A DNA stretch of 64,000 nucleotides, taken from the NCBI RefSeq assembly GCF_025725665.1, contig NZ_CP107009.1:2480001-2544000 (forward strand), given 5' to 3'. The notes under the pieces are model-generated. The model saw only the letters and a list, made by a program, of their open reading frames with translations, did not search any database and was not told the origin of the DNA. Source of the DNA: Halomonas sp. LR3S48. Its GTDB lineage: Bacteria; Pseudomonadota; Gammaproteobacteria; Pseudomonadales; Halomonadaceae. Both the position numbers and the translations under genes were made by a program. Within the stretch, counting starts at the first letter, position 1. Every line of letters begins with the position of its first letter. This document shows, piece by piece, positions 16,606-24,969 of the stretch.

Positions 16606-17852
16606 TGCTTCTCATCCATGACGTCGTTCATGATGCCGGCCAGGCGCTCGGCCAGGATCCGGTAGTCGTAGACGGCTTCCATATGGGTCCGCCCCGCCCG
16701 CCCCATGCGAGCACGCTCCTCCGGCGCCAGCGCCACCAGACGCTTGATCGCCTCGGCCAGCGCAAGCGGATCCTCGGGGGGAACGGTGATGCCGGCCCCA
16801 GCCTCGGCCACCGGGTCGTTGACCGCCGCCGAGGCGATGATCACGGGACGCGCGGCGGCCATGTAGTCGAACAACTTGTTCATGCTGATACCGAAGCGGT
16901 AGAGCTGCGGCAGGTCACGCACCGTGATCACGAAGGCATCGGCCTCGCGGGCCAGCGCCGGGATCTCTCGCTTGGACACCGGCGGCTCGAAGCGTATCCA
17001 GCGCCCATCCAGCCCGAGCCCACTGGCCTGACGCATCAGCGCCTGCTTGGCCGGCCCGTCGCCGATCAGGCGAAGCTGCACCGGCACCTCGCCATTGCGG
17101 CAGTCCTCCTTGACGATCGCCATGGCCTCCAGCAGGTCGGAGAGCCCGTTGGCATCGCCATGGCTGCCGAAGTACATCAGCGATAAAGGCATTTCGGGTG
17201 GTCGTGGAGCGGGCGGATCGGGCTCGGGAAACTCGGCGAGATCGACCCCGTTGGAGAGCCACACCACACGCTCCTCGGGCACGCCCAACGGGGCGATGTA
17301 GTCCACCGCCCGCGGCAACAAGGTGAGCACACGGCGCGCGCGACGATAGAGGAAGGCTTCCAGCGCGCGAAGCCCTCGTGTCATCGCCGCACCTTCCCGC
17401 AACCGCCCCATGTCGATCAGGGTCTGAGGCCACAGGTCGCGCACCTCGAACACGAACGGCACCCGATGGCGACGCGCCAACCACCAGCCGGCCAGGGCCG
17501 CGAAGGGATGCACGCTCGAGCCGATGATCAGGTCTGGACGTTCGAGCCCGGCCAGGCGCGACGGTCTCAACGCCTGCCAGGTGTACTCCAGCATGTTCTT
17601 CATTCGTCCGCCGCCGTTGCCGCGGTAGCTGGAGGTGCGCAGCCACAGGAAGCGCACGTCGCCGCAGGTCTCCTGCCGCCAAGCCTCGTCGCTAGCGAGC
17701 CTCTGCTCACCGCTGGGGTGATCGACGCTGGAGGCGATCAACGTGGCGCTCCAGCCGTGTGCCGGCAGGCGCCGGGCGAGTTGATAATGACGGGCCCCGC
17801 CGGCCGCATCGGGGTGCTTGGCATAGTGATTCAGGATCCAGACGTGTCTCAT
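16602..17852 (-). CDS. Glycosyltransferase family 4 (WbuB-like)
   Basis: A 416-residue GT-B glycosyltransferase. The N-terminal acceptor domain has HYAKHPDAAGGARHYQLARRL and the EVRDLWPQTLIDMG segment typical of WbuB/WcaI-type GT4 enzymes. The C-terminal donor domain has VWLSNGVDL, YFGSHGDANG and the FGISMNKLFDYMAAARPVI block with the retaining-enzyme Glu region altered to N/K-rich sequence. It probably adds the second sugar (perhaps an N-acetylfucosamine-like residue) to the lipid-linked primer. It overlaps the downstream PglC-like gene by four bases. Confidence 0.88.
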   Translation of the reverse strand: MRHVWILNHYAKHPDAAGGARHYQLARRLPAHGWSATLIASSVDHPSGEQRLASDEAWRQETCGDVRFLWLRTSSYRGNGGGRMKNMLEYTWQALRPSRLAGLERPDLIIGSSVHPFAALAGWWLARRHRVPFVFEVRDLWPQTLIDMGRLREGAAMTRGLRALEAFLYRRARRVLTLLPRAVDYIAPLGVPEERVVWLSNGVDLAEFPEPDPPAPRPPEMPLSLMYFGSHGDANGLSDLLEAMAIVKEDCRNGEVPVQLRLIGDGPAKQALMRQASGLGLDGRWIRFEPPVSKREIPALAREADAFVITVRDLPQLYRFGISMNKLFDYMAAARPVIIASAAVNDPVAEAGAGITVPPEDPLALAEAIKRLVALAPEERARMGRAGRTHMEAVYDYRILAERLAGIMNDVMDEKQ

Positions 17853-17863
17853 GCAGTCCTCGG

Positions 17864-18982
17864 TCAGCGGGAAAGGGCGCTGTAGGTGTCCAGCAGCTTG
17901 CGTTCCTCCTGCTGCCAGTTGTAACGCTCGATCACGGCCCGCTGGCCATTCTTGCCCATCTCACGAGCACGCTCGGGATGGGTCACGATGTAATCGATGG
18001 CCTCCGCGATCGCGGCGGGATCGAGAGGGTCGACGCACAACCCGCAGTCGCTGCCTTCGACGATCTCGCGCCAGAGCGGAAAGTTCGAGGCGATCACCGG
18101 CAGCCCGGCGCTCATGTACTCGAACATCTTCACCGGCAGAGCATCGAGGTAGTTGATGATGGGATGGAGCGTGACCAGGCCGGCAACCGAACTGGCCATG
18201 ACCCGGCGCACGCCGGCTCGATCTAGGTAGCCGTGCGCCTCGACCCGCGCCCAGCCGGCGTAAGTCATCACCTCCTGCTCCAGGGCGAGCGTCTTGAAAT
18301 CACCGGCGATCTGTAGCCGGCACCCCGGCTCGACCCTCTCCATCGCCCGTACGATTTCGCGAATGCCGCGAACCTCGGCGATGCCACCGACATAGCAGAC
18401 CGCCAGGGCATCGCCCGCGTCACCGGTCAGGCGTGCTTCGAGCGCACCGCCGAGTTCGCCAAGCATGGGAAAGTTGTTGACGTCCACGACCTCGGGATGG
18501 AACTCGCTGAAGCGATCGCGAATGTAGGGCGTCGCCGCGACGATGACGTCGAAATGGCGGCAGATTCGCCGCTGGTAGGCATCGACGCCGCGCGAAAGCA
18601 CTTGCCGCGTGACCTTGCCCAGATAGTGCTTGGCCAGCATCTGGCGCGGCAGGTCCTCGTGGGCGTCGTAGACCACGTGCTTGCCCAGCCGCTTGAGACG
18701 CCGCCCCACCGGCATCAGCTCGGGATCGTGCAGATGATAGAGGTCGGCATCCAGTTGCCTGGCCCGCTCAAAGACGCGACGCGTGGTCTTCACGACACGA
18801 TTGAGGCGTCCGGGTAAATGCCCGACATCGACGATGGATACTCCATCCCGCTCCTCGTCTCCCTCGCCGTCCGCGACGACCAGCGTCACCGGATAACCCT
18901 CGGCGGCCAGCGACCGGCACTGCTTGTGAAAGATGCGAGTGTCATAGCGCGGATGGGCGGAAGTCAGGTGTACCACTTTCAT
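17864..18982 (-). CDS. Glycosyltransferase family 4
   Basis: A 372-residue GT-B fold glycosyltransferase. The N-terminal half has HLTSAHPRYDTRIFHKQC and DLYHLHDPELMPVG. The donor half has VCYVGGIAEVRGI and the motif PVKMFEYMSAGLPVIASNF, where KxFEYM is the usual donor-contact block. ATG 18982 is preferred because MKVVHLTSAHP is the natural family N-terminus and AAGGA lies about 11 bases upstream; it lies 41 bases inside the polymerase-like gene. The sugar transferred is unknown. Confidence 0.87.
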   Translation of the reverse strand: MKVVHLTSAHPRYDTRIFHKQCRSLAAEGYPVTLVVADGEGDEERDGVSIVDVGHLPGRLNRVVKTTRRVFERARQLDADLYHLHDPELMPVGRRLKRLGKHVVYDAHEDLPRQMLAKHYLGKVTRQVLSRGVDAYQRRICRHFDVIVAATPYIRDRFSEFHPEVVDVNNFPMLGELGGALEARLTGDAGDALAVCYVGGIAEVRGIREIVRAMERVEPGCRLQIAGDFKTLALEQEVMTYAGWARVEAHGYLDRAGVRRVMASSVAGLVTLHPIINYLDALPVKMFEYMSAGLPVIASNFPLWREIVEGSDCGLCVDPLDPAAIAEAIDYIVTHPERAREMGKNGQRAVIERYNWQQEERKLLDTYSALSR

Positions 18983-20288
18983 TATCGTTGCGTCCTTGTA
19001 TATCCCTTGCAGCGTCAGGCTGCCCCGGTTCGTCATGATGGGAGTCGTCCGTGCCGGCCGGCTGCGTATCATCGTCGTCGCGCTCCTGACGGCTAGCGAC
19101 AATGGCATTGGCGAAGGCGCCCCAGCCGAGCGCCGGCAGCGGCCAGAACACCGGCTTGGCCAACGCCATCAGCAGCAGGCAGACGAAATTGATGGAAAAG
19201 GCGAACACCCACCTGGCGGCGCGATCGCCAACGAAGAGCAAGCGGTAGCCGGCACCGACAAAGGCGAAGAGCGTCAGGCCGATATAGAGAGTGAAGCCCA
19301 GCAGCCCGTAATTGACCCAGGCGGAGAGCATGCTGTGGGCATAGCCGCCGGTCACTTGCGCCGAAGCGATATGCCCGCCGAAGCGACCCAGCAACGGGCT
19401 GTCGAGGATCTGCTCCACGGCACGCTGACCCAGGTTCTGGCGCGCCAGCCACGAACTGGTCCCCGACAAGTCGAAGATCTGCAACTGACGACTGCCGGCC
19501 AGCGCCTCGAACTGGCTCACCACCAGCGCGATCAGGGCGGCGACCACCGCTAGCAGGGTGATCATGTACTTGACGCTCATGCCCGCCCATAGCATCAGCA
19601 GCAGCGCCGAAAGCGAGAGGAAGGCGTACAGCTCCGAGCGCGCGCCCAGCACGAACATGACGAAGGCCCCGAGCACGATCAGCACGGCACGCACCATGGC
19701 CCGTTCGCTGACCGCTATCAGAAACAGCAGCAGTACCAGGGCGCTGCGAGCATAGCCCTGATAGGTAGAGACGCTGTCACCCTCTATCTCGGCCTCGATC
19801 ATGCGCCGGGCGAAGAACATCCACTGGCCGGTGGTGGCCACATGGAAGATCAGATAGCCGGCGATCAGGACGAAGGCGATCCAGAAGGCACGCGCCAATC
19901 GCGGCGAAGCAAGTGGAACGCGATAGCCCAGCATGAACAGCACCAGCCACAGCACCAGCGTCTCGACGGTCTGGGTCAGCGCCGCCTGCATCACGCTGCC
20001 TCCGATCAAGCCGTAGTTGGCCACCGACCACAGCAGCACATAGGCGAAGAAGAACAGCGTCACCAGTGCATAGCCACGCGTCGAGGCCAGCAGGAGGTAC
20101 AGCTGGGATGGCAACAGCGCGCAGTAGACGATGAACATCAGCACCGACACCACCCCGAACAGGCCGCCCAGCAATGCCGGGATCACCCCCATCGCCACCA
20201 GGGTGTGGTAGAGGATGAACCCCGGGAACAGCACGAAGAAACCGATGGCTGAGACGCGTGTCGTCAGCGCATCACCGGACAGGACCAT
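18942..20288 (-). CDS. Polysaccharide polymerase-like membrane protein (Wzy candidate)
   Basis: A 448-residue polytopic membrane protein with about 10-12 hydrophobic helices and a periplasmic loop (LSGTSSWLARQNLG and LGRFGGHIASAQVTGGYAHSMLSAWVNYG) that resembles the O-antigen polymerase/ligase loop with its conserved His. It has a charged C-terminal tail rich in Asp and His (RQERDDDD onward) reaching into the next gene's start. Position in the middle of the glycosyltransferase set supports a Wzy polymerase. CAGGG is the ribosome site. Sequence divergence of Wzy proteins prevents a firmer call. Confidence 0.78.
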   Translation of the reverse strand: MVLSGDALTTRVSAIGFFVLFPGFILYHTLVAMGVIPALLGGLFGVVSVLMFIVYCALLPSQLYLLLASTRGYALVTLFFFAYVLLWSVANYGLIGGSVMQAALTQTVETLVLWLVLFMLGYRVPLASPRLARAFWIAFVLIAGYLIFHVATTGQWMFFARRMIEAEIEGDSVSTYQGYARSALVLLLFLIAVSERAMVRAVLIVLGAFVMFVLGARSELYAFLSLSALLLMLWAGMSVKYMITLLAVVAALIALVVSQFEALAGSRQLQIFDLSGTSSWLARQNLGQRAVEQILDSPLLGRFGGHIASAQVTGGYAHSMLSAWVNYGLLGFTLYIGLTLFAFVGAGYRLLFVGDRAARWVFAFSINFVCLLLMALAKPVFWPLPALGWGAFANAIVASRQERDDDDTQPAGTDDSHHDEPGQPDAARDIQGRNDNESGTPDFRPSAL

Positions 20289-20307
20289 GCCGATATCCCT
20301 GCGTCGC

Positions 20308-21765
20308 TCAGTCGGCCAGCACGCGCTCGTAGAGCTCGCGCTGGGCCGACGTTGTCAGTTCCGAGTTGTGCCACAGCAGGGTGAAGACACCACCCACGGC
20401 ACGGCAGCGCGCCTTTATCCTGCTGAAGCACTCGAACGCCTCCTCACCCGTGCCGAGCCCCAGGTAGAGCGGTGAGATCACCGACGCCTCCATGGCGATC
20501 AGCGGCCGGATGCGCAGCGCCAGCGACTCACCCTTGACCGGGTCGAAGGCCGGATAGTCGAAGCAGGTGCCACAGCGGAACCCGGGCGCTTCGGCGTAAC
20601 CCAGTGTGGTGTCGTAGTCCAGTCCGGCCTGTGCGTACCCCTGCAGCGTCAACGGCATCTGCCAGCGCAGGTAATGCATGCGCCCGCCCCACTGCGCCTG
20701 TTCGATACCCTCCTCGGCGCATACCCGCCGCAGGCGCCCGGCCTCGTTGGCCAACTCCTTGGGGTTGCGGAATGTGTGATAGCTGGGGTGCAGGCCGATC
20801 TCATGGCCGCGCTCGTGCATGCGCCGCATGAGATGACGTATGGCCGGATGCTCCGGCTCGTAGTCGGCGTCCTTGCGCGGGTCGGTTCGGCCGCAGATGA
20901 AGTAGAAGGCACTGCTCAGGCCGTGACGCTCGGAGACATCCATCAGCCAGTCGAAGGTGTTGAGCGGATCCAGCGAATGCAGCCGACGGCGGGTACACAG
21001 CCGAATCCAGGGCCCCACCACCAGCGCCTGTGGGCGGCGATGAAGCAGGACATCGCCCAGCATGACCCGCGCCAGCTTGATATCGCGGGCAAATCCATAG
21101 CGGCTGGGTCGGTCGACATCGTGGGTCGCACGCTGCGTGAACATATGCCGACGCAGCTCTACCTGCGGCCACTGGCGCTGGATGACCTGCCCAAGCACTG
21201 CCAGCCATTCATCGACTACGGGTCTGTCCAGGTAGCCGTGGCGGCCGGCATGAGAGGCGCTGGCAGGAAAGCGACCGTGGCGGTCGAGGACCTGGGCATC
21301 GACCTCCTCCTGCCGCGACAACATCCAGTAGGTCAGGCCGAGGATGTCGTAGTGAATAGCCAGCCCTCCCGCTACCGGCTCGACCAGCGGCTGCGGCAGG
21401 CTGGCGGCCCCCGGCGCCGGCAACGGCAGGTCGAGGGGCGTTCGGAACCCCTCGGCCGTCGCATCCCACTGGCAGTGCGGCAGATCCCCGCCGGTCAGGT
21501 AGAACTCCGGCTGCAGACAGTCGAAAAGGATATGCCCCGGCGCCTCGGCGTGGCGCAGATAGAGCCGTTCCGGCCCATCGCGCTCCAGTTGCAACGGCAG
21601 CCCGAAGCGTTCCAGCAGGATCCGCTCCAGCCAGCCAAGCACCGGCTCACCCGAGGTAGCGGTCGGCGTGACGACGGACAGGTTACCCGGCACGCAGGAC
21701 GGTTTCAGCGAGGCGTTCGGCCCCGCATGGGAATTCCGATCGTAAAGTGCAGTCATGTCATTCAC
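20308..21765 (-). CDS. Polysaccharide deacetylase family protein
   Basis: A 485-residue protein with an N-terminal domain of about 200 residues like those found ahead of deacetylases in polysaccharide loci, followed by a NodB-like catalytic region. The metal motif THDVDRPSRY lies near residue 215, and HEIGLHPSYHTF near residue 310 supplies the paired histidines. It probably removes acetyl groups from a sugar residue. No signal peptide is seen, so action may be cytoplasmic or on a lipid-linked precursor. The start is GTG 21765, overlapping the stop of the upstream gene, or ATG 21756. Confidence 0.8.
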   Translation of the reverse strand: MNDMTALYDRNSHAGPNASLKPSCVPGNLSVVTPTATSGEPVLGWLERILLERFGLPLQLERDGPERLYLRHAEAPGHILFDCLQPEFYLTGGDLPHCQWDATAEGFRTPLDLPLPAPGAASLPQPLVEPVAGGLAIHYDILGLTYWMLSRQEEVDAQVLDRHGRFPASASHAGRHGYLDRPVVDEWLAVLGQVIQRQWPQVELRRHMFTQRATHDVDRPSRYGFARDIKLARVMLGDVLLHRRPQALVVGPWIRLCTRRRLHSLDPLNTFDWLMDVSERHGLSSAFYFICGRTDPRKDADYEPEHPAIRHLMRRMHERGHEIGLHPSYHTFRNPKELANEAGRLRRVCAEEGIEQAQWGGRMHYLRWQMPLTLQGYAQAGLDYDTTLGYAEAPGFRCGTCFDYPAFDPVKGESLALRIRPLIAMEASVISPLYLGLGTGEEAFECFSRIKARCRAVGGVFTLLWHNSELTTSAQRELYERVLAD

Positions 21766-22688
21766 TTGGATTCCCTCTTCATCAGTGTGCGGGCCGTAAC
21801 GTACGCCTCACGCGCCAGCTGACGAATGCCTCGTTGGCTGATCGTGTAGTGGCAGACCAGTCGCCCGCCCCATGCCTCTTTCATCTCCGCCACCGGCGCA
21901 ATATTGGCGCCGATGAAGTCGAAGACGGTGCACCCCTGACGCTCGAAGAAATTCAATGCCTCCTCGGCGACCAGGTTGTTGACGCCATCCTTCATGGCTT
22001 CTGTCTTCATGCCCGCCGACCATGCCAGGGCATGGCCACCAGGCATGAACAGACAGACTCGTGTCCCCATCGCCTCACCCTCGGCGTTGCGCGCCAGAAA
22101 GCAGACGAAATGCTCCGGCCCCATCAGCTCGGCCAGACGCGCGAGCTCCGCCGCGTCGAGGCGATAGTCGAAGCCCTTGCGCGCTTCCGGGCCCGCCAGG
22201 CAGTCGGCCACCGCGTGGTAGTCCTCGGTGACCTCGCAGTGATAGCCGAGCCGGCCGCACTTGCGTGCCTTCTTGCGCGCGTTGGGGTCGATGGCTTCCT
22301 CGCGTGTGGCAATGTCGAGGTGATAGGTGAAGCGCGGACGCGCCGCCATGTTGGCCCACTCGAAGGGCCGCACGTCGTCCGCCACCGAGGAGAGGCTCAG
22401 ACTGCCGCCGAATTCGCACTGTTGCAGGTACTCGGCCAGGCGTGTCAGGGCCAGGCGCTTGCGCCGGTTGCGTGCGGCGGGCCGCTCACTGGCACACTGG
22501 AAGTCGATCGGCAGGTGGGGATTGCGCGGCGGCGTCACCAAGCGGCCATGGTGGTTGCGGTAGAGCACGGTATCGAGTCGCCAGCCGTCACCCTTGTCGG
22601 GCGTGAAGGCCAATGGCTCGGCCGTCAGGCCCCAGCGTTGCTCGTTGAACCGGATCCATCCGGGATGGAACAGGGGATCGTTCATCAT
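21762..22688 (-). CDS. GNAT/FemAB-like acyltransferase in polysaccharide locus
   Basis: A 308-residue protein resembling the BioF2-like/FemAB GNAT-fold acyltransferases often found in exopolysaccharide clusters. Supporting blocks are NARKKARKCGRLGY, VCFLARNAEGEAMGTRVCLF and the C-terminal DGVNNLVAEEALNFFERQGC with FDFIGANIAPVAEMKEAWGG. These are typical of enzymes that transfer an acyl or aminoacyl group to an amino sugar. It starts 4 bases inside the upstream GNAT gene and its stop overlaps the start of the deacetylase gene, so all three are coupled. The donor is not predictable. Confidence 0.72.
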   Translation of the reverse strand: MMNDPLFHPGWIRFNEQRWGLTAEPLAFTPDKGDGWRLDTVLYRNHHGRLVTPPRNPHLPIDFQCASERPAARNRRKRLALTRLAEYLQQCEFGGSLSLSSVADDVRPFEWANMAARPRFTYHLDIATREEAIDPNARKKARKCGRLGYHCEVTEDYHAVADCLAGPEARKGFDYRLDAAELARLAELMGPEHFVCFLARNAEGEAMGTRVCLFMPGGHALAWSAGMKTEAMKDGVNNLVAEEALNFFERQGCTVFDFIGANIAPVAEMKEAWGGRLVCHYTISQRGIRQLAREAYVTARTLMKRESK

Positions 22689-23341
22689 GGTACGGCTTTC
22701 CTTTCCGTCTCCGGAGGCTGCGGTTGGGGTTCCGGGGTCTGGCCCTGCGTCGCGTCATCCAGGTAGTCGTCGTCGAAGTCGCACACCAGGTAGTAGCGCA
22801 GCTCGCCGCTGACCGGATCGTGGTAGCGCTCGGCGATGCGAAAGCCGAGACGCAGGCTGGGCTTGAGCGAGGCAACATTGTCCGCCGAGATCCGTGAGGA
22901 GTAGCCCCGCACTCCGTTGGCACGAAAATGCAGAATGGCCGTACGCCGCAGCTCGGTGGCGAGCCCTTGCCCGCGGTGGGCCGGATCTACCCCACTGAAG
23001 CTCGAGTGCACCCTGCCCTCGAGCAGGTCACGACGACTGAAGCCATAGAAGGCCGCTCCCACGACGCGGTCCTGGGTGTCGAGGGCCACCACGCCGAGGC
23101 GATTCCCCGCCAGGCGATACAGCCAGCGCCGGGGCAAGTCCATCGCCCTGCCATCGTGCAGCTTGGCGTACAGTGCCAGCGCCCCGTCCAGATGCGCCCG
23201 TCGCATGGCGCACAGCCGGTAGCCGTTGTAGTGGCGCAGCGGCACGGTGGCGAAGCCCCGTGAGCGGCGCAGGTTGCAAGCGATCGACGCGGACGCTTCG
23301 AGAGCGACGCGCAGGTATCGACTCGGTGCGTTGACGTTCAT
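22685..23341 (-). CDS. GNAT N-acetyltransferase
   Basis: A 218-residue GNAT-family protein. The acetyl-CoA binding motif is SGVDPAHRGQGLATELRR near residue 118, followed by SADNVASLKPSLRLGFRIAE, which is the common motif B. A Pro/Glu-rich C-terminal tail (EPQPQPPETER) follows. It could modify an amino sugar of the polymer; protein or small-molecule substrates cannot be excluded. The gene starts 4 bases inside the asparagine-synthase-like gene, which supports a shared transcript and function. Confidence 0.82.
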   Translation of the reverse strand: MNVNAPSRYLRVALEASASIACNLRRSRGFATVPLRHYNGYRLCAMRRAHLDGALALYAKLHDGRAMDLPRRWLYRLAGNRLGVVALDTQDRVVGAAFYGFSRRDLLEGRVHSSFSGVDPAHRGQGLATELRRTAILHFRANGVRGYSSRISADNVASLKPSLRLGFRIAERYHDPVSGELRYYLVCDFDDDYLDDATQGQTPEPQPQPPETERKAVP

Positions 23342-24969
23342 GATCGACAGAACCTCTCGAGAAACAGCTGCGCCGCCACTCCGTTATGCGAATACCCCTG
23401 TGAGCGCAGGCGCTCCAGGGCTTCGGGAGGGAAGCGCCCGGTGGAAGCCAGTGTGTTGCCGCGTGCCAGCCTCGGCATCAGCCGCTTTGCCAGGCGCTTG
23501 ACGCTTGCCCCGGGGCCGCGCCGGAAGGCCGCCAGGCGGCTCAGGCGAGCGCGCAGGCTTTGTCGGGACTGCTGCGCGGCGTTGCCCAGCGGAGCCTGAT
23601 GACCGCTGACCTCGGCGAAGAGCTCCTCGACGAAGGAGACGTAGCCGGAACGGCTCTCCAGCCAATGGTCCGGCACCGACTGCCAGAAGGCCATGAAGTC
23701 GCGGTCGTAGAGCGGCATCGACCAGTCATGGCCGAAGAACTCGAAGCTGCGCACGGAGTTGACGATGAACTTGGCCTGGCGCTCCTGCCAGCCGAACAGC
23801 ACGAACTGACGGATGAATTCATCGGGCTCCAGGGCCTCGTCCAGCGGGTAGTCGAGGGCCAGGCGAGGCAGTACGCGCTCGCGAAAGAGCGCATCGCCCT
23901 CATCGCTGGCATTGAGCGTGAAATGACGCTGGCGAAGCGCTTCGGCCAGCTCGCCTGGCGGCATCGTTTGCCCTGCCCGCTTGGCCTCGAAGACGCTCGG
24001 CGGCACGAAGCCGGTCACGCAGCAGTGACCGGGTACGAACAGCGAGCCCGGCTCGACCTTGCCCTGTTCCGTCAGCAGCTTGACCGCCAGCCAATCCTGC
24101 ATGTTGGCGATGCCGTTCCAACCCGAGGACCACCGCTGGTAGCGCCAGTACTCCTTGCTATCGGCAACGCGGCTCCACGCCTCCTGGCTGTATTCGATGA
24201 AGGTCCACGGCAGCCCCAGGGCACGGGCCACCTCCCGGCTCACCTTGGCCTCATGATTGTCGCGATAACCATAGGCGTAGGTCAGCACGCGCGGGTATTG
24301 GCAGCGCGCCAGCAGCGTGGCGATCAAGCGCGAGTCATAGCCCCCGCTGAGCGGCACCACGATCTGGCGGCCGTTGGCTGTCTTGACCAGTTGATCGCAA
24401 GCGGCATCGAGGACTTCCTCGAGCCGGGCCAGGCGGCGGCTGTCGTCACGCTCCGCCACGGCGTGATAGTCGAAGCGATAATAGCGCTCCAATGACAGGT
24501 CCAGGCCCTGGCCGGAATCGCCCACGATCAGCGTCTCGCCGGCGCGCAGCTGCTTGACGCGGCGAAACAGCGTGTCGCGGCCTGTGACATAGCCGGCCAA
24601 CTCGAAATCGGCCGTGGCCTCATCGTCGACCTGCGTCTCGTCGGTCCGCTGGCGTACCCAGTCGGCATCGTCGCTGAGATAGCACTCGTTGCCGCGCATG
24701 CCATAAAACAGCGGAATCGAGCGCACGCGATCCACGGCTGCCACCATGCCGTTCCCCGTGCGGCGCACGAGGGCGTGAAAACCGTTGAGTTCCCCCATGC
24801 GCTGGCGCCAGGCACCGATGTCGTCGGCCAGTTCCAACTGCTTCAGGGCGGAGCCCGGCGACAGGCGCTGCCCGTCGAGCCACACGCTGCCGCAGACATG
24901 ACCACGTCCGTCCGGCAGCTCGCACTCCTGCCAGCGCGAGGAAGAAAAATGACAATGTATCGAACTCAT
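23338..24969 (-). CDS. Asparagine-synthase-like protein lacking the catalytic N-terminal Cys
   Basis: A 543-residue two-domain protein. An N-terminal class-II glutaminase-like fold (ELNGFHALVRR, AAVDRVRSIPLFYG) precedes an asparagine-synthase ATP-pyrophosphatase domain with the PP-loop VPLSGGYDSRL near residue 207. Glutamine-dependent enzymes need Cys as residue 2; here the mature N-terminus is Ser (MSSIHCHF), so glutamine hydrolysis is probably lost. The protein may use free ammonia, or activate a carboxylate for another nucleophile. In this locus the target could be the uronic acid carboxyl. ATG 24969 overlaps the flippase stop (ATGA). A longer reading from 25107 runs inside the flippase gene. 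Confidence 0.83.
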   Translation of the reverse strand: MSSIHCHFSSSRWQECELPDGRGHVCGSVWLDGQRLSPGSALKQLELADDIGAWRQRMGELNGFHALVRRTGNGMVAAVDRVRSIPLFYGMRGNECYLSDDADWVRQRTDETQVDDEATADFELAGYVTGRDTLFRRVKQLRAGETLIVGDSGQGLDLSLERYYRFDYHAVAERDDSRRLARLEEVLDAACDQLVKTANGRQIVVPLSGGYDSRLIATLLARCQYPRVLTYAYGYRDNHEAKVSREVARALGLPWTFIEYSQEAWSRVADSKEYWRYQRWSSGWNGIANMQDWLAVKLLTEQGKVEPGSLFVPGHCCVTGFVPPSVFEAKRAGQTMPPGELAEALRQRHFTLNASDEGDALFRERVLPRLALDYPLDEALEPDEFIRQFVLFGWQERQAKFIVNSVRSFEFFGHDWSMPLYDRDFMAFWQSVPDHWLESRSGYVSFVEELFAEVSGHQAPLGNAAQQSRQSLRARLSRLAAFRRGPGASVKRLAKRLMPRLARGNTLASTGRFPPEALERLRSQGYSHNGVAAQLFLERFCRS

